DNA of 64,000 nt from a virus: the IMG/VR virus record IMGVR_UViG_3300020595_003017, positions 1 to 64,000 of that record; one strand, given 5' to 3'. Positions 15,542-23,620 of the stretch are shown piece by piece. The position numbers and the translations under genes were made by a program. The notes below the pieces were generated by a model. That model ran no database searches and was not told the origin of the DNA. It saw only the letters and a list, made by a program, of their open reading frames with translations. Position 1 is the stretch's first letter. Every line of letters starts with the position of its first letter.

Positions 15542-16801
15542 ATGGGAGCCGGTTTTGCATCTAGCGGCAGTGGTGGCCAGGGCTTTGCTATCAAACTTGA
15601 GGGCGATGGCGACACAAAGCTAGGAAATAGCGACGGTGACCTACATCAGTTCACCGGCAGCGTTGAGATGAACAATAACGTATTTTTCCTAGCAAACGGA
15701 CGTGTAGGTATTAACACTGATTCACCTGCTTATAAACTAGGTGTTGCTGGCAACGTTGGACTCAATGAATACATCTACCATAATGGCGACGCTGATACAT
15801 TTATGAGGTTTCAAGACGATTCGATAAATTTTCAAGCAGGTGGTGCTGATTTTATTACATTAACAGAAGCATCTCAAGATGAAGTTGTTATCAACGAGAA
15901 CAGCACCGATATTGATTTTCGGGCAGAGAGCAACCACAATACTCATATGTTCTTCATTGATGGTGCCAATAGCCGAATTGGGATTGGTACTAACTCAGCG
16001 CAATCTGTCATTCATATTGTTGACCCCTTTGATGCGTATTCAGGCGCTGAAAGGGATGCTGTCATGATTATGAAAAGCAAGAAAGAGACAGGGATCAAAC
16101 TTATCGCTGACTCTGGTAACGACAATCCTGATGGCGAGGCTAACAATCCTTTTGTAGACTTTTACCAAGATGGGCAGTCTGACACATCGGGAAGAGGTCA
16201 GAGAAATGCTAGTATCGCTATGGAGGGCAATGCAGCTACGACATTCACTGGATCTTTGGCCAATTCTTTCTTTATGGATGCTCACGTTCCAAACTCAGCC
16301 CACTCATCACGTCCACTCCAGTTAGCCAGTGATTCAATTAACGGCGGTCACGCTGCTCGTATCACTCTTGAGGGAACAAATGGGTATGTAGGTATCCATA
16401 CATCCACTCCGGACTTTCCTTTGGAGGTTTCTGGAAATACAAGGGTTGCCGGAACAACCACATCTCAGTTTTATGTTACAAATGTAGCCGAACAAGATCT
16501 TGGCAGTGGAACAAGTAGTACTTTAACCCTGGCCTCTGGTACTATGCTTCTAGACGCAGACTCAATTAATGGTATTGATATGGGCGGCATGGAGGTTCAT
16601 GGGTTAGCAATTGCTCGTGGGGGAAACTCCGGCACAAGATTATCACTTATACTCAAGGGGTCTAGTAATAATGTGTTTATCTTACCTTCGGGACTTATAA
16701 GCGGTTCCTTCGATAGTATTAATCCTGCTGCTGGCGTAACTTCATTAGAGTTTATGTGGATAAGCGAGGGAACACATCAAGCTTGGCATCAAGTTAAATA
16801 A
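15542..16801 (+). CDS. Fibre-like structural protein within head cassette
   Basis: 419 residues, Gly/Ser/Asn-rich and beta-rich. Three copies of a fibre motif are visible: GRVGINTDSPAYKLGVAGNV near 53, SRIGIGTNSAQSVIHIVD near 141 and GYVGIHTSTPDFPLEVSGNT near 280. Motifs of this VGIxTxxPxxxLxVxG type are common in tail-fibre and intramolecular-chaperone proteins. No S74 chaperone domain is seen at the C-terminus. Lying between protease and scaffold it may be a head fibre or decoration rather than a tail fibre; this is inference from position. Confidence 0.75.
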   Translation: MGAGFASSGSGGQGFAIKLEGDGDTKLGNSDGDLHQFTGSVEMNNNVFFLANGRVGINTDSPAYKLGVAGNVGLNEYIYHNGDADTFMRFQDDSINFQAGGADFITLTEASQDEVVINENSTDIDFRAESNHNTHMFFIDGANSRIGIGTNSAQSVIHIVDPFDAYSGAERDAVMIMKSKKETGIKLIADSGNDNPDGEANNPFVDFYQDGQSDTSGRGQRNASIAMEGNAATTFTGSLANSFFMDAHVPNSAHSSRPLQLASDSINGGHAARITLEGTNGYVGIHTSTPDFPLEVSGNTRVAGTTTSQFYVTNVAEQDLGSGTSSTLTLASGTMLLDADSINGIDMGGMEVHGLAIARGGNSGTRLSLILKGSSNNVFILPSGLISGSFDSINPAAGVTSLEFMWISEGTHQAWHQVK

Positions 16802-16813
16802 GAAAGGAAACAA

Positions 16814-17200
16814 ATGAAAAAATCGGAACTCAAAAATATTATTAAAGAATGTGTAAAAGAGGTTATCTTTGAGGAGGGTGTTCTTTCGGGCATCATCACA
16901 GAAGTGGCAAAAGGATTGCAAGCTCCTAGGCTAGTACAAGAGGCTACCAAAGTTAAAAATTCTAGATCTCATAGTGTCAGCCCTAACAGAGAAGTTTTGG
17001 CTTCGATTGCAAAAGATAACTACGCAGACGCAAAAAATAAATTTCAAAATCCGGAGTTGTTTGAGGGCACTAGACCCGCCCCTTCAGGAGATGGCAGAGG
17101 TCCACTCTCGGGGGTAGATCCAAACGACTCTGGAGTAGATTTAAACAATATACCAGGGATGTCTTCCTGGTCCTCATTGGCGAAAGGAACTAGGTCATGA
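16814..17200 (+). CDS. Tagged small head-region protein, 128 aa
   Basis: Begins MKKSELKNIIKECVKEV then IFEEG, an amphipathic helix of the same design as the MKITKSQL tag. The middle is helical and the last 50 residues are Pro/Gly/Asp-rich and probably disordered. Location inside the head cassette strengthens the idea that such N-termini direct proteins into the prohead. An I-F-E segment near residue 20 would suit cleavage by a gp21-type protease (inference). Confidence 0.75.
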   Translation: MKKSELKNIIKECVKEVIFEEGVLSGIITEVAKGLQAPRLVQEATKVKNSRSHSVSPNREVLASIAKDNYADAKNKFQNPELFEGTRPAPSGDGRGPLSGVDPNDSGVDLNNIPGMSSWSSLAKGTRS

Positions 17201-17478
17201 GAAATAGAGCTAACCAACAGAAGAACAAGGTGAGTGGTTTTGTTACTGTTCACGCTAACGAGTGCGGAGATAACGCCGACAGAATGATACGCAAATTTAT
17301 CAAAAAGGTGAAAAAAGAAGGTATCATAGACGAAGTTAGGGAACGAAGGTACTTTAAAAAGAAGACCACCGTTCGTGCTGAGCGTAAAAGAAACAAAAAA
17401 AGATTAGTGCAAAAAATAAATAAGCAAAGAGACGAACTATTTACTACAACGAAAACTCGTCTTAAAAGGAGAAAGTGA
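17197..17478 (+). CDS. rpsU: Ribosomal protein bS21 homologue
   Basis: 93 residues. Residues 15-80 match bS21: NECGDNADRMIRKFIKKVKK, then EGIIDEVRERRYFKKKTTVR and a run of Arg/Lys helices. In bacteria bS21 binds the 30S platform next to the anti-Shine-Dalgarno region and helps initiation. Several uncultivated and marine phages carry bS21, thought to bias host ribosomes toward phage mRNAs. Here it sits within the head genes (ATGA overlap before, TGATG after), implying late expression. The N-terminal 12 residues are extra. Confidence 0.82.
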   Translation: MRNRANQQKNKVSGFVTVHANECGDNADRMIRKFIKKVKKEGIIDEVRERRYFKKKTTVRAERKRNKKRLVQKINKQRDELFTTTKTRLKRRK

Positions 17479-17894
17479 TGCCAACTTACGGTGTATCAAG
17501 CAGCTACGTCAGACAAGCAGGTATAGGGAACGCTGCCTCATATCAGGTCTCAGGTAGGCCATATTTGACTGGAAATCTGGATATAGACAACGGCGTTGAG
17601 GACAAGATTGTTTTTCCTGCGGTAACGAAAAGAATTGTAATTCAGAACATGGCAGACATCGACTTAAGGGTCCATTTTGCTACCACGCACTCAACATCGG
17701 TCAATGGAACATCTTGCTTTTTTACATTACCGACGACAAAAGACAAGTTAGATATTGATGTAAAGTGTACAGAGATATATATCTCCAACCCCACTGGAAA
17801 CAATGGCAAGTATGAACTGTACGCAGAACTCACCGGTATTTCTCCGGAGAATATGTTTGAACTTACAGGGTCCGGTATCTCTGGTGCCACATAA
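17478..17894 (+). CDS. Structural protein upstream of scaffold, 138 aa
   Basis: Start taken at ATG 17478 (TGATG junction, AAGGAG upstream); a GTG lies one codon earlier. The sequence MPTYGVSSSYVRQAGIGNAA and later beta-strands (KRIVIQNMADIDLRVHF) suggest a compact beta sandwich. The position just before scaffold and capsid and the size suit a head decoration or cement protein, unconfirmed. ACTATTTA at 17436-17443 is 34 bp upstream, inside the bS21 gene. Confidence 0.75.
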   Translation: MPTYGVSSSYVRQAGIGNAASYQVSGRPYLTGNLDIDNGVEDKIVFPAVTKRIVIQNMADIDLRVHFATTHSTSVNGTSCFFTLPTTKDKLDIDVKCTEIYISNPTGNNGKYELYAELTGISPENMFELTGSGISGAT

Positions 17895-17922
17895 ATAATA
17901 CGTTCGTTTAACTTATCGAGCT

Positions 17923-17930
17923 ACTATTTA
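17923..17930 (+). promoter_or_regulatory. ACTATTTA motif upstream of scaffold gene
   Basis: Perfect ACTATTTA 34 nt before ATG 17965, in a 70-bp intergenic gap. It belongs to a set of copies placed before late structural genes, proposed here as a late promoter element. Confidence 0.5.
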
Positions 17931-17964
17931 CTTTTGATATTTACCATCTTTAAGGGGTATTAGC

Positions 17965-18945
17965 ATGTCAAATATGTTAGAACAGGCAATTGTAGATGCA
18001 CAATCACTGCGTGAAGCTGCCATTAAAAACGCTGAATCTGAAATTGTTGAAAAGTATTCTGATGAAGTCAGAGAAGCTGTAACAAAACTTCTAGAACAAG
18101 ACGACGAATTAGATCTAGGTCTTGATGATGAAGAGCAGGTTGATAGCACTGCTATGGAGCAAGTGCCAATGGCTCATGTTTCTGATGGCGCAGAGGACAT
18201 CGTTGAGGTTGATCTTGATGACATCATTGCAGCCGCCCAGGATGATAACGACGATGAAGAGTTCGAAATGGGTAGGGAAGAAATTGCTGACGAAATTGGT
18301 ATTGATCTTACTGCTGATGAGCCCGGTAATCGGGATGATGAAGATTTGGCCATCGATGAAGGTGATTTAGTTGACCTCTTCAAAGAGCTTTTGGTTTTAG
18401 ACGTTCCTGAGAAAGCTGTTGAAGATTCGATGGAAGAGATTTCTAGAGACGAAGTTGAAGCAGACGAAGAGGAAGTGTCGCAAGATACTAACGTTAGCAT
18501 CGAACGTGTCGAGGGCATGGAAAAAGAGGATTCTGAAGAATACTTGAAAACCAAAGAAAAAAATGAAAGCCTTAATAGAGAAAATAAAAACCTTAAAGAT
18601 CTTCTGGAAAGCCTCAAGAGCAAGCTAGAAGAACTTCATACACAAAATACAAGATTATTGTACACAAATCGTGTTTATGAGAACACCTCCTTGAATGAGC
18701 GGCAAAAAAATAAAATTGTCGAGATGGTCTCAAACGCACGATCAGTTGACGAAGCAAGAGTAATTTTTGAAACTCTTCAAAAGACAATGGCGAGCATTGC
18801 TGAAAAGACTGCTCCAAAATCGTTGTCTGAAGCGGTAACAAAAAGATCTTCGGTTGTTCTTAGCAGTCGCAGGGAAGAACCAGTTTCGCAACAAAGCCCG
18901 ACCACTGATCGATGGGCGATCTTGGCGGGATTAAAAGACAAATAA
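17965..18945 (+). CDS. g22: Prohead scaffold protein (T4 gp22-like)
   Basis: 326 residues. Residues 1-160 are extremely acidic and helical. Residues about 190-235 are a Glu/Lys/Asn-rich coiled coil (YLKTKEKNESLNRENKNLKD). The C-terminal 70 residues hold a basic helix ending AILAGLKDK. Composition, coiled coil and location directly before the capsid gene identify it as the scaffold. Several [LI]-x-E sites could be cut by the protease encoded at 14940. Confidence 0.85.
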   Translation: MSNMLEQAIVDAQSLREAAIKNAESEIVEKYSDEVREAVTKLLEQDDELDLGLDDEEQVDSTAMEQVPMAHVSDGAEDIVEVDLDDIIAAAQDDNDDEEFEMGREEIADEIGIDLTADEPGNRDDEDLAIDEGDLVDLFKELLVLDVPEKAVEDSMEEISRDEVEADEEEVSQDTNVSIERVEGMEKEDSEEYLKTKEKNESLNRENKNLKDLLESLKSKLEELHTQNTRLLYTNRVYENTSLNERQKNKIVEMVSNARSVDEARVIFETLQKTMASIAEKTAPKSLSEAVTKRSSVVLSSRREEPVSQQSPTTDRWAILAGLKDK

Positions 18946-18958
18946 AGGAGATAATATA

Positions 18959-20740
18959 ATGTCTGTAATTAATACCCTTACAGAGGGAATCAGACAACGT
19001 TCGTTAGCTAACGAAGGTGAAGCTCTTCTTGGAAAGTGGGAGCGCACAGGTCTTCTAGAGGGTCTCGACGATGTAAAACGTTCGAATATGGCTCGTCTTC
19101 TAGAAAACCAGGCTGCTCAACTTCTGAGAGAGACTACCACCATGCAAGCTGGTGACGTTGAAGGATTTGCCTCAGTTGCTTTTCCAATTGTGCGTCGTGT
19201 ATTCGGCAATCTTTTGGCACAGGACCTCGTTTCGGTCCAACCGATGAGCCTCCCGAGTGGACTCATCTTTTTCATGGACTTCGTTTATAGTCCAGACGGA
19301 TTGCAAGGCCATGGCGGCGCAGTTCAAGATCCTGAGCATAGATTAGGTGCCTCAGGTGATCAGTCGATTTATGGTGGTGGAGTTGTTGGTCGCCAGTTAA
19401 CTGGTGGTATTAACCTCACTGATATCAACTCGCAAAAAGGTTTTTACGACTTAAGTAACGGATACTCTAGCCCGACAGGATCGGTTAGAGGTATTAAAGG
19501 ACTTAACGGTAAGACAACGGGTGTTCAGGCATCCGGTACATATGGTGACAGTAACTCGAAGCCAGGCAGTGAGTATTATGAAATCTTGAGAGGAGATCCT
19601 GATCTCATTTCGGGAACGTCAACATACTTCATTGGTGAAGTTGATCTGACTGGTTCGGGTGCAAACTTTGATAACCTGCAAGCCTTTGTGGTTTCCGGAA
19701 CTGATGGTGGCGGCGAACTTGGCGTCGGCGGATATCACGCTACTCGCCTTAACCAGTTCTCTGGTTCAAGCACAACGGCGGTTATTGTTGTTGGTCTTTC
19801 CCGTTTGGGTCAAAGAAGCGCAATTCAGTTGTCGTCGTCGATGATGGCTGCTGGTAATGATGGTAAAATTTTCTATCCGGTCGTTGATAGCTTTGTCGCC
19901 TCGGGCGATCCTTTCGGTGCTATTAAGGGTTCAACCACAGTCGCAGGCTGGGGACTTGAAACCGAGACGAAGATTCCTGAAATCGACATCAAGGTGGACA
20001 GCGTTGCAGTGACAGCAGTCACCAAGAAGCTGAAAGCCAAGTGGAGCCCTGAGCTTGCTCAGGATCTTAACGCTTATCACAACCTCGACGCTGAAGTTGA
20101 ATTGACAAGCGTTCTTTCGGAGCAAATTGCTCTTGAAATCGATCAAGAAATTCTTTCTGATCTTGTTAGTGGTGCCAACGGCGCAACCCTTTATTGGAGT
20201 CGCCTGCCTGGTAAGTTTGTTAACCGTGAAGACGGAAGCATTCTCGGAAGCTCGCTCTTCCCAGACTTCACCGGAACGGTTAGTGAGTGGTACGAAACAC
20301 TTCTTGAGACAATCAACGAAGTCAGTGCCCGAATCCACCGCAAGACATTGCGTGGTGGTGCCAATTTCATCGTCGTCTCGCCCGAGATGGCTAACATTCT
20401 TGAGTTTACTAGCGGATTCCGTGCTGCGGCCGCCGTTGACGAAGAGGGTGGAAATTGGGGAGTTAAGCAAGTCGGCTCGATTAGCCGCAAGATGGATATC
20501 TACGTTGATCCTTACTTCATCCGAAACGTCGTTTTGGTTGGACGCAAGGGCAACAGCTTCCTTGAAAGCGGATATGTTTATGCTCCGTATGTCCCACTGC
20601 AAGTCACGCCGACCATTTTTGGTACCGAAGACTTCGTGCCCCGCAAGGGCGTGATGACTCGCTATGCCAAGAAGATGGTTCGTCCTGACATGTATGGTCT
20701 AGTTATCTGTGTCGATCTTGTGAATGCGCTAACTGATTAG
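18959..20740 (+). CDS. g23: Major capsid protein (T4 gp23-like)
   Basis: 593 residues. Diagnostic segment: VFGNLLAQDLVSVQPMSLPS followed by GLIFFMDFVYS, matching the gp23 N-arm. The C-terminal fold includes EEGGNWGVKQVGSISRKMDI and VPLQVTPTIFGTEDFVPRKG, also gp23-like. The N-terminal 60 residues are helical and contain LLEGL near residue 32, a possible gp21 cleavage site, so the mature subunit would lack a leader. T4 gp23 is 521 aa. AAGGAG precedes the start and a strong terminator follows. Confidence 0.95.
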   Translation: MSVINTLTEGIRQRSLANEGEALLGKWERTGLLEGLDDVKRSNMARLLENQAAQLLRETTTMQAGDVEGFASVAFPIVRRVFGNLLAQDLVSVQPMSLPSGLIFFMDFVYSPDGLQGHGGAVQDPEHRLGASGDQSIYGGGVVGRQLTGGINLTDINSQKGFYDLSNGYSSPTGSVRGIKGLNGKTTGVQASGTYGDSNSKPGSEYYEILRGDPDLISGTSTYFIGEVDLTGSGANFDNLQAFVVSGTDGGGELGVGGYHATRLNQFSGSSTTAVIVVGLSRLGQRSAIQLSSSMMAAGNDGKIFYPVVDSFVASGDPFGAIKGSTTVAGWGLETETKIPEIDIKVDSVAVTAVTKKLKAKWSPELAQDLNAYHNLDAEVELTSVLSEQIALEIDQEILSDLVSGANGATLYWSRLPGKFVNREDGSILGSSLFPDFTGTVSEWYETLLETINEVSARIHRKTLRGGANFIVVSPEMANILEFTSGFRAAAAVDEEGGNWGVKQVGSISRKMDIYVDPYFIRNVVLVGRKGNSFLESGYVYAPYVPLQVTPTIFGTEDFVPRKGVMTRYAKKMVRPDMYGLVICVDLVNALTD

Positions 20741-20771
20741 TAATTCACCTGGATTGAATAATAACTGAGGG

Positions 20772-20801
20772 AACCCCGTCCATGTGGCGGGGTTTTCTTT
20801 T
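20772..20801 (+). terminator. Rho-independent terminator after major capsid gene
   Basis: Stem AACCCCG (20772-20778) pairs with CGGGGTT (20788-20794), with a 9-nt intervening loop, followed by TTCTTTT. It lies 32 bp past the capsid stop, ideal for ending the abundant head transcript. Confidence 0.85.
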
Positions 20802-20820
20802 ATTATTTGCAAAACCAAAA

Positions 20821-20828
20821 ACTACTTA
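20821..20828 (+). promoter_or_regulatory. ACTACTTA, variant of the putative late motif
   Basis: One mismatch to ACTATTTA, 28 nt before ATG 20857 and just after the capsid terminator, where a new promoter would be needed to express the neck and tail genes. Confidence 0.35.
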
Positions 20829-20856
20829 TAAAGTAAACCTATGAGGTAACTTTTTC

Positions 20857-22116
20857 ATGCCAACAAATTTACAACCACAAAGCACAGTAAGCTCAGTTGT
20901 ACTACCGTCTACCGGATCTCACTCTGAGGTCGCTGATTTTTTAGCTTATGGCATCTATACCACTTCTTCTTTTATCAGTGGTGCCGTGGATCAGGTTGCA
21001 TATACCTTTAATAAATTGGGCGGAAACGTCCTAGACTTAGAAATATCGACAAGAAACGTCTACAACGCATATGAAGAGGCGTGCTTAGAATATTCCTACC
21101 TGATAAACACCCATCAGGCCAAAAATGTATTATCTGATTTGATGGGTAATACAACTGGAACATTTAATCAAGATGGTGAGTTTGTTGATTTTGACAAAGG
21201 CGTTAACGAAAAGCCAAATTTAAAATTCCCACGATTCCAGTTAGGCTATGCTGCGCACATAGGTAAGGGAGGTTCGGTTCATGCCGGACTAGGATCAACA
21301 CAAAGAATATTCTCTGCTTCTATCACTCCAATCAAAGATCAGCAAGAATATGACCTGCAAGCAATAATATTTAGCGCCTCTGTTGACAACTCAGCCGACG
21401 GGGCTGCTTTCACAGGTTCAGTCGGAACAAGTAGAATAAATATCTCTAAAGTGTACTATCAAACACCTGCCGCCGCTTGGAGGTTTTTTGGTGGTAATGC
21501 GATTCAGACTGTTGGCAACTTATCAACGTATGGATCTTACGCAGACGATAGCACGTTTGAAATTGTACCAAGTTGGCAAAATAGATTGCAAGCAATAAAT
21601 TATGAGGATAACCTCAGGGTTAGGGCTTCTCATTATTCGTATGAAATCAATGATAATCGTTTAAAGTTGTTTCCCATACCGAATGGAGAAAGCCCAGAAA
21701 AGTTTTGGGTAGAGTTTAGAACAGGTGAAGATGCTTACGACGAACAAGCTGACAGAACATACGGTGCCTCCGGGGTAAACAATATGAATGCTTTACCATT
21801 TCCAAATGTTCCCTATGTTAATATTAATAGCATTGGTAAGCAATGGATTCGTAGGTATGCCCTTTCTTTAACAAAGGAAATACTAGGACAAGTTAGATCT
21901 AAAATAGGTACAATACCAATCCCAGGAAATGACATAACCTTAAATGGTCCTGCTTTAGTGAGCGAGGCCAAGACAGAACAAAATGAACTAAGGGATGAAC
22001 TTAAGACAGTATTAGACGAGTTGGTATATGGAAAACTAGCTGAAGGTGATGCACAACTTCAACAGAATGTTGAGACAGTTATGGCTTCAATACCTTATGG
22101 CATATATGTGGGATAA
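20857..22116 (+). CDS. Neck protein (T4 gp13-like)
   Basis: 419 residues. The C-terminal third, IGKQWIRRYALSLTKEILGQ, then VRSKIGTIPIPGNDITLNG and an acidic helix, follows the pattern of gp13-type connector proteins that bind the portal ring after packaging. The N-terminal region is larger than in T4 gp13 (309 aa), with a beta-rich insertion around residues 120-230. Position directly after the capsid and before a second connector supports the call. Confidence 0.65.
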   Translation: MPTNLQPQSTVSSVVLPSTGSHSEVADFLAYGIYTTSSFISGAVDQVAYTFNKLGGNVLDLEISTRNVYNAYEEACLEYSYLINTHQAKNVLSDLMGNTTGTFNQDGEFVDFDKGVNEKPNLKFPRFQLGYAAHIGKGGSVHAGLGSTQRIFSASITPIKDQQEYDLQAIIFSASVDNSADGAAFTGSVGTSRINISKVYYQTPAAAWRFFGGNAIQTVGNLSTYGSYADDSTFEIVPSWQNRLQAINYEDNLRVRASHYSYEINDNRLKLFPIPNGESPEKFWVEFRTGEDAYDEQADRTYGASGVNNMNALPFPNVPYVNINSIGKQWIRRYALSLTKEILGQVRSKIGTIPIPGNDITLNGPALVSEAKTEQNELRDELKTVLDELVYGKLAEGDAQLQQNVETVMASIPYGIYVG

Positions 22117-22120
22117 GTAA

Positions 22121-22624
22121 ATGGCATCTAACAAATGGACACAGCCCGCACAGCCGCCACCGCCGCTTTTTGTCGGGCAAGCTGAAAGAAACTTCGTTAA
22201 ACAAATTAACGATGAAGTCATTGAGAAGGTTGTTGGACAACAGGTATTATACTTTCCAATAGATATTGAGAGGTCAAAGTACCATACGTTGTACGGCGAG
22301 GCACTTAATAAAACTTTCTTACCACCTGTAAGAGCATATGCTTTGGTAGAGTATCTTGGGTCTACTAGAACTCAAACCGAAATAGGTTTTGATAATGTTT
22401 ATAATATTAGTGTTCATTTCCACAAGAGAAGACTGACAGCGGATCAAAACCTATTTGTTAGACTTGGAGACTTTGTTCAGTACGATCAATTGTATTTTGA
22501 AATAGTTGATGTTTTTGAGCCTAGGTATTTGTTTGGTCAGGATAGCGATTTTGCTGACGGAACCTCGTTGGAGGTGACAGCGATAGGAAGAGAGGCAAGG
22601 GAGGGATTATTCGATGCCAACTAG
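22121..22624 (+). CDS. Head-tail connector / neck protein (gp14 position)
   Basis: 167 residues. A Pro-rich N-terminus (TQPAQPPPPLF) is followed by ERNFVKQINDEVIEKVVGQQ and a beta-barrel-like C-terminus with VRLGDFVQYDQLYFEIVDVF, a pattern typical of head-closure or stopper proteins. It lies between the gp13-like gene and a larger tail-completion gene. The exact T4 equivalent (gp14) is by gene order only. Confidence 0.65.
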   Translation: MASNKWTQPAQPPPPLFVGQAERNFVKQINDEVIEKVVGQQVLYFPIDIERSKYHTLYGEALNKTFLPPVRAYALVEYLGSTRTQTEIGFDNVYNISVHFHKRRLTADQNLFVRLGDFVQYDQLYFEIVDVFEPRYLFGQDSDFADGTSLEVTAIGREAREGLFDAN

Positions 22625-23495
22625 GACACCACAACAAACCCAGCTATCAGCGTCTTACCCTCTGGCATCTTCAAACATTGAAACAATTGATTATGCTTTG
22701 TACAACTTTGTCAACGATAATTTAAACATATACTGCGAAACGAACAAGGGTTCACAAAAAGTCCCGGTTCTGTTTCAAACTCCTGAAAGAGCCTTCCAAA
22801 TTAAGAATGAACCAACCCTGAGGAAGGACAATGGTCGCACTATTAGTTTACCTCTCATTACTGTAAAAAGAACAGCGATGAATAAGAACCCTGCGAACAA
22901 GGGTCGATATGGGGTCTATATACCACCATACTTTGATTTTTATAACAAAGGCGGATCGCTCGAAATAGCAAGAAAGGTTCAGCAAGATAAAACTAAAAAT
23001 TTTGCAAACTCCAACGCCATAAAAAAGTCGTCAGGCGGTGACAACGTTAATAGGCAAACGTTTCCGGGAGAAAATAAAAATGTGGTCTATGAATCCATAT
23101 CAATTCCGTACCCAACCTTCATTGAGGTAACCTATGAAGTAAAATTATTCTCCGAGTATCAGCAACAGATGAATGAGATGATGGAAACAATGTCAACTTT
23201 CACAGGATCACCCAGCAGATTTAAGATTGAGCACGGTGGCAACAGCTATGAGGCACTTTTGGACCCGTCTTACGCTGTAGCTAATAATTTTGACTTGGGA
23301 ACCGAGGAAAGAAGGTTCGAAACCACTTTGACAACGACTGTTTTGGGGTATTTGATTGGTGCTGGGAAAAACCAAAAGACTCCAAACGTTGTTATTAGAC
23401 AATCGGCGGCCAAAATCCAAATACAAAGGGAAAGAACAATTGTTGGCGATGTTCCAGAGTTCAGAATAGACAACAAAGACAAATATAGACCATAA
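22614..23495 (+). CDS. Tail completion / terminator-like protein
   Basis: 293 residues, overlapping the previous gene by 11 nt. The central region has YESISIPYPTFIEVTYEVKL and FSEYQQQMNEMMETM, the sort of strand-helix pattern found in proteins that cap the tail at the neck. By order (before the sheath) it may correspond to T4 gp15 or gp3. Family-level evidence is weak, so a general tail-completion call is all I can support. Confidence 0.6.
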   Translation: MPTRTPQQTQLSASYPLASSNIETIDYALYNFVNDNLNIYCETNKGSQKVPVLFQTPERAFQIKNEPTLRKDNGRTISLPLITVKRTAMNKNPANKGRYGVYIPPYFDFYNKGGSLEIARKVQQDKTKNFANSNAIKKSSGGDNVNRQTFPGENKNVVYESISIPYPTFIEVTYEVKLFSEYQQQMNEMMETMSTFTGSPSRFKIEHGGNSYEALLDPSYAVANNFDLGTEERRFETTLTTTVLGYLIGAGKNQKTPNVVIRQSAAKIQIQRERTIVGDVPEFRIDNKDKYRP

Positions 23496-23537
23496 AATAC
23501 CGAACTCTTCTTTACAGGGAGTTTCGCCCTTTCCTCT

Positions 23538-23545
23538 ACTATTTA
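23538..23545 (+). promoter_or_regulatory. ACTATTTA motif upstream of tail sheath
   Basis: Perfect motif in the 125-bp gap before the sheath gene, 75 nt from ATG 23621. The distance is longer than at the other copies. The remainder of the gap contains the AAGGAG ribosome binding site and no other clear element. Confidence 0.45.
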
Positions 23546-23620
23546 TTAAGAGCAATGCAGTGAGAATATAACTATCATGTTTGTTCGATTACTAGATATT
23601 ACATCAAGGAGACCTTTTTG

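Noticed and set aside
19931-20602. 223-codon minus-strand open frame within the capsid gene
   Set aside because: Antisense to conserved gp23 sequence with no recognisable domain or start context.
23502-23525. GAACTC...GAGTTTC hairpin after the tail-completion gene
   Set aside because: Only about five pairs and no U-tract; not convincing as a terminator.
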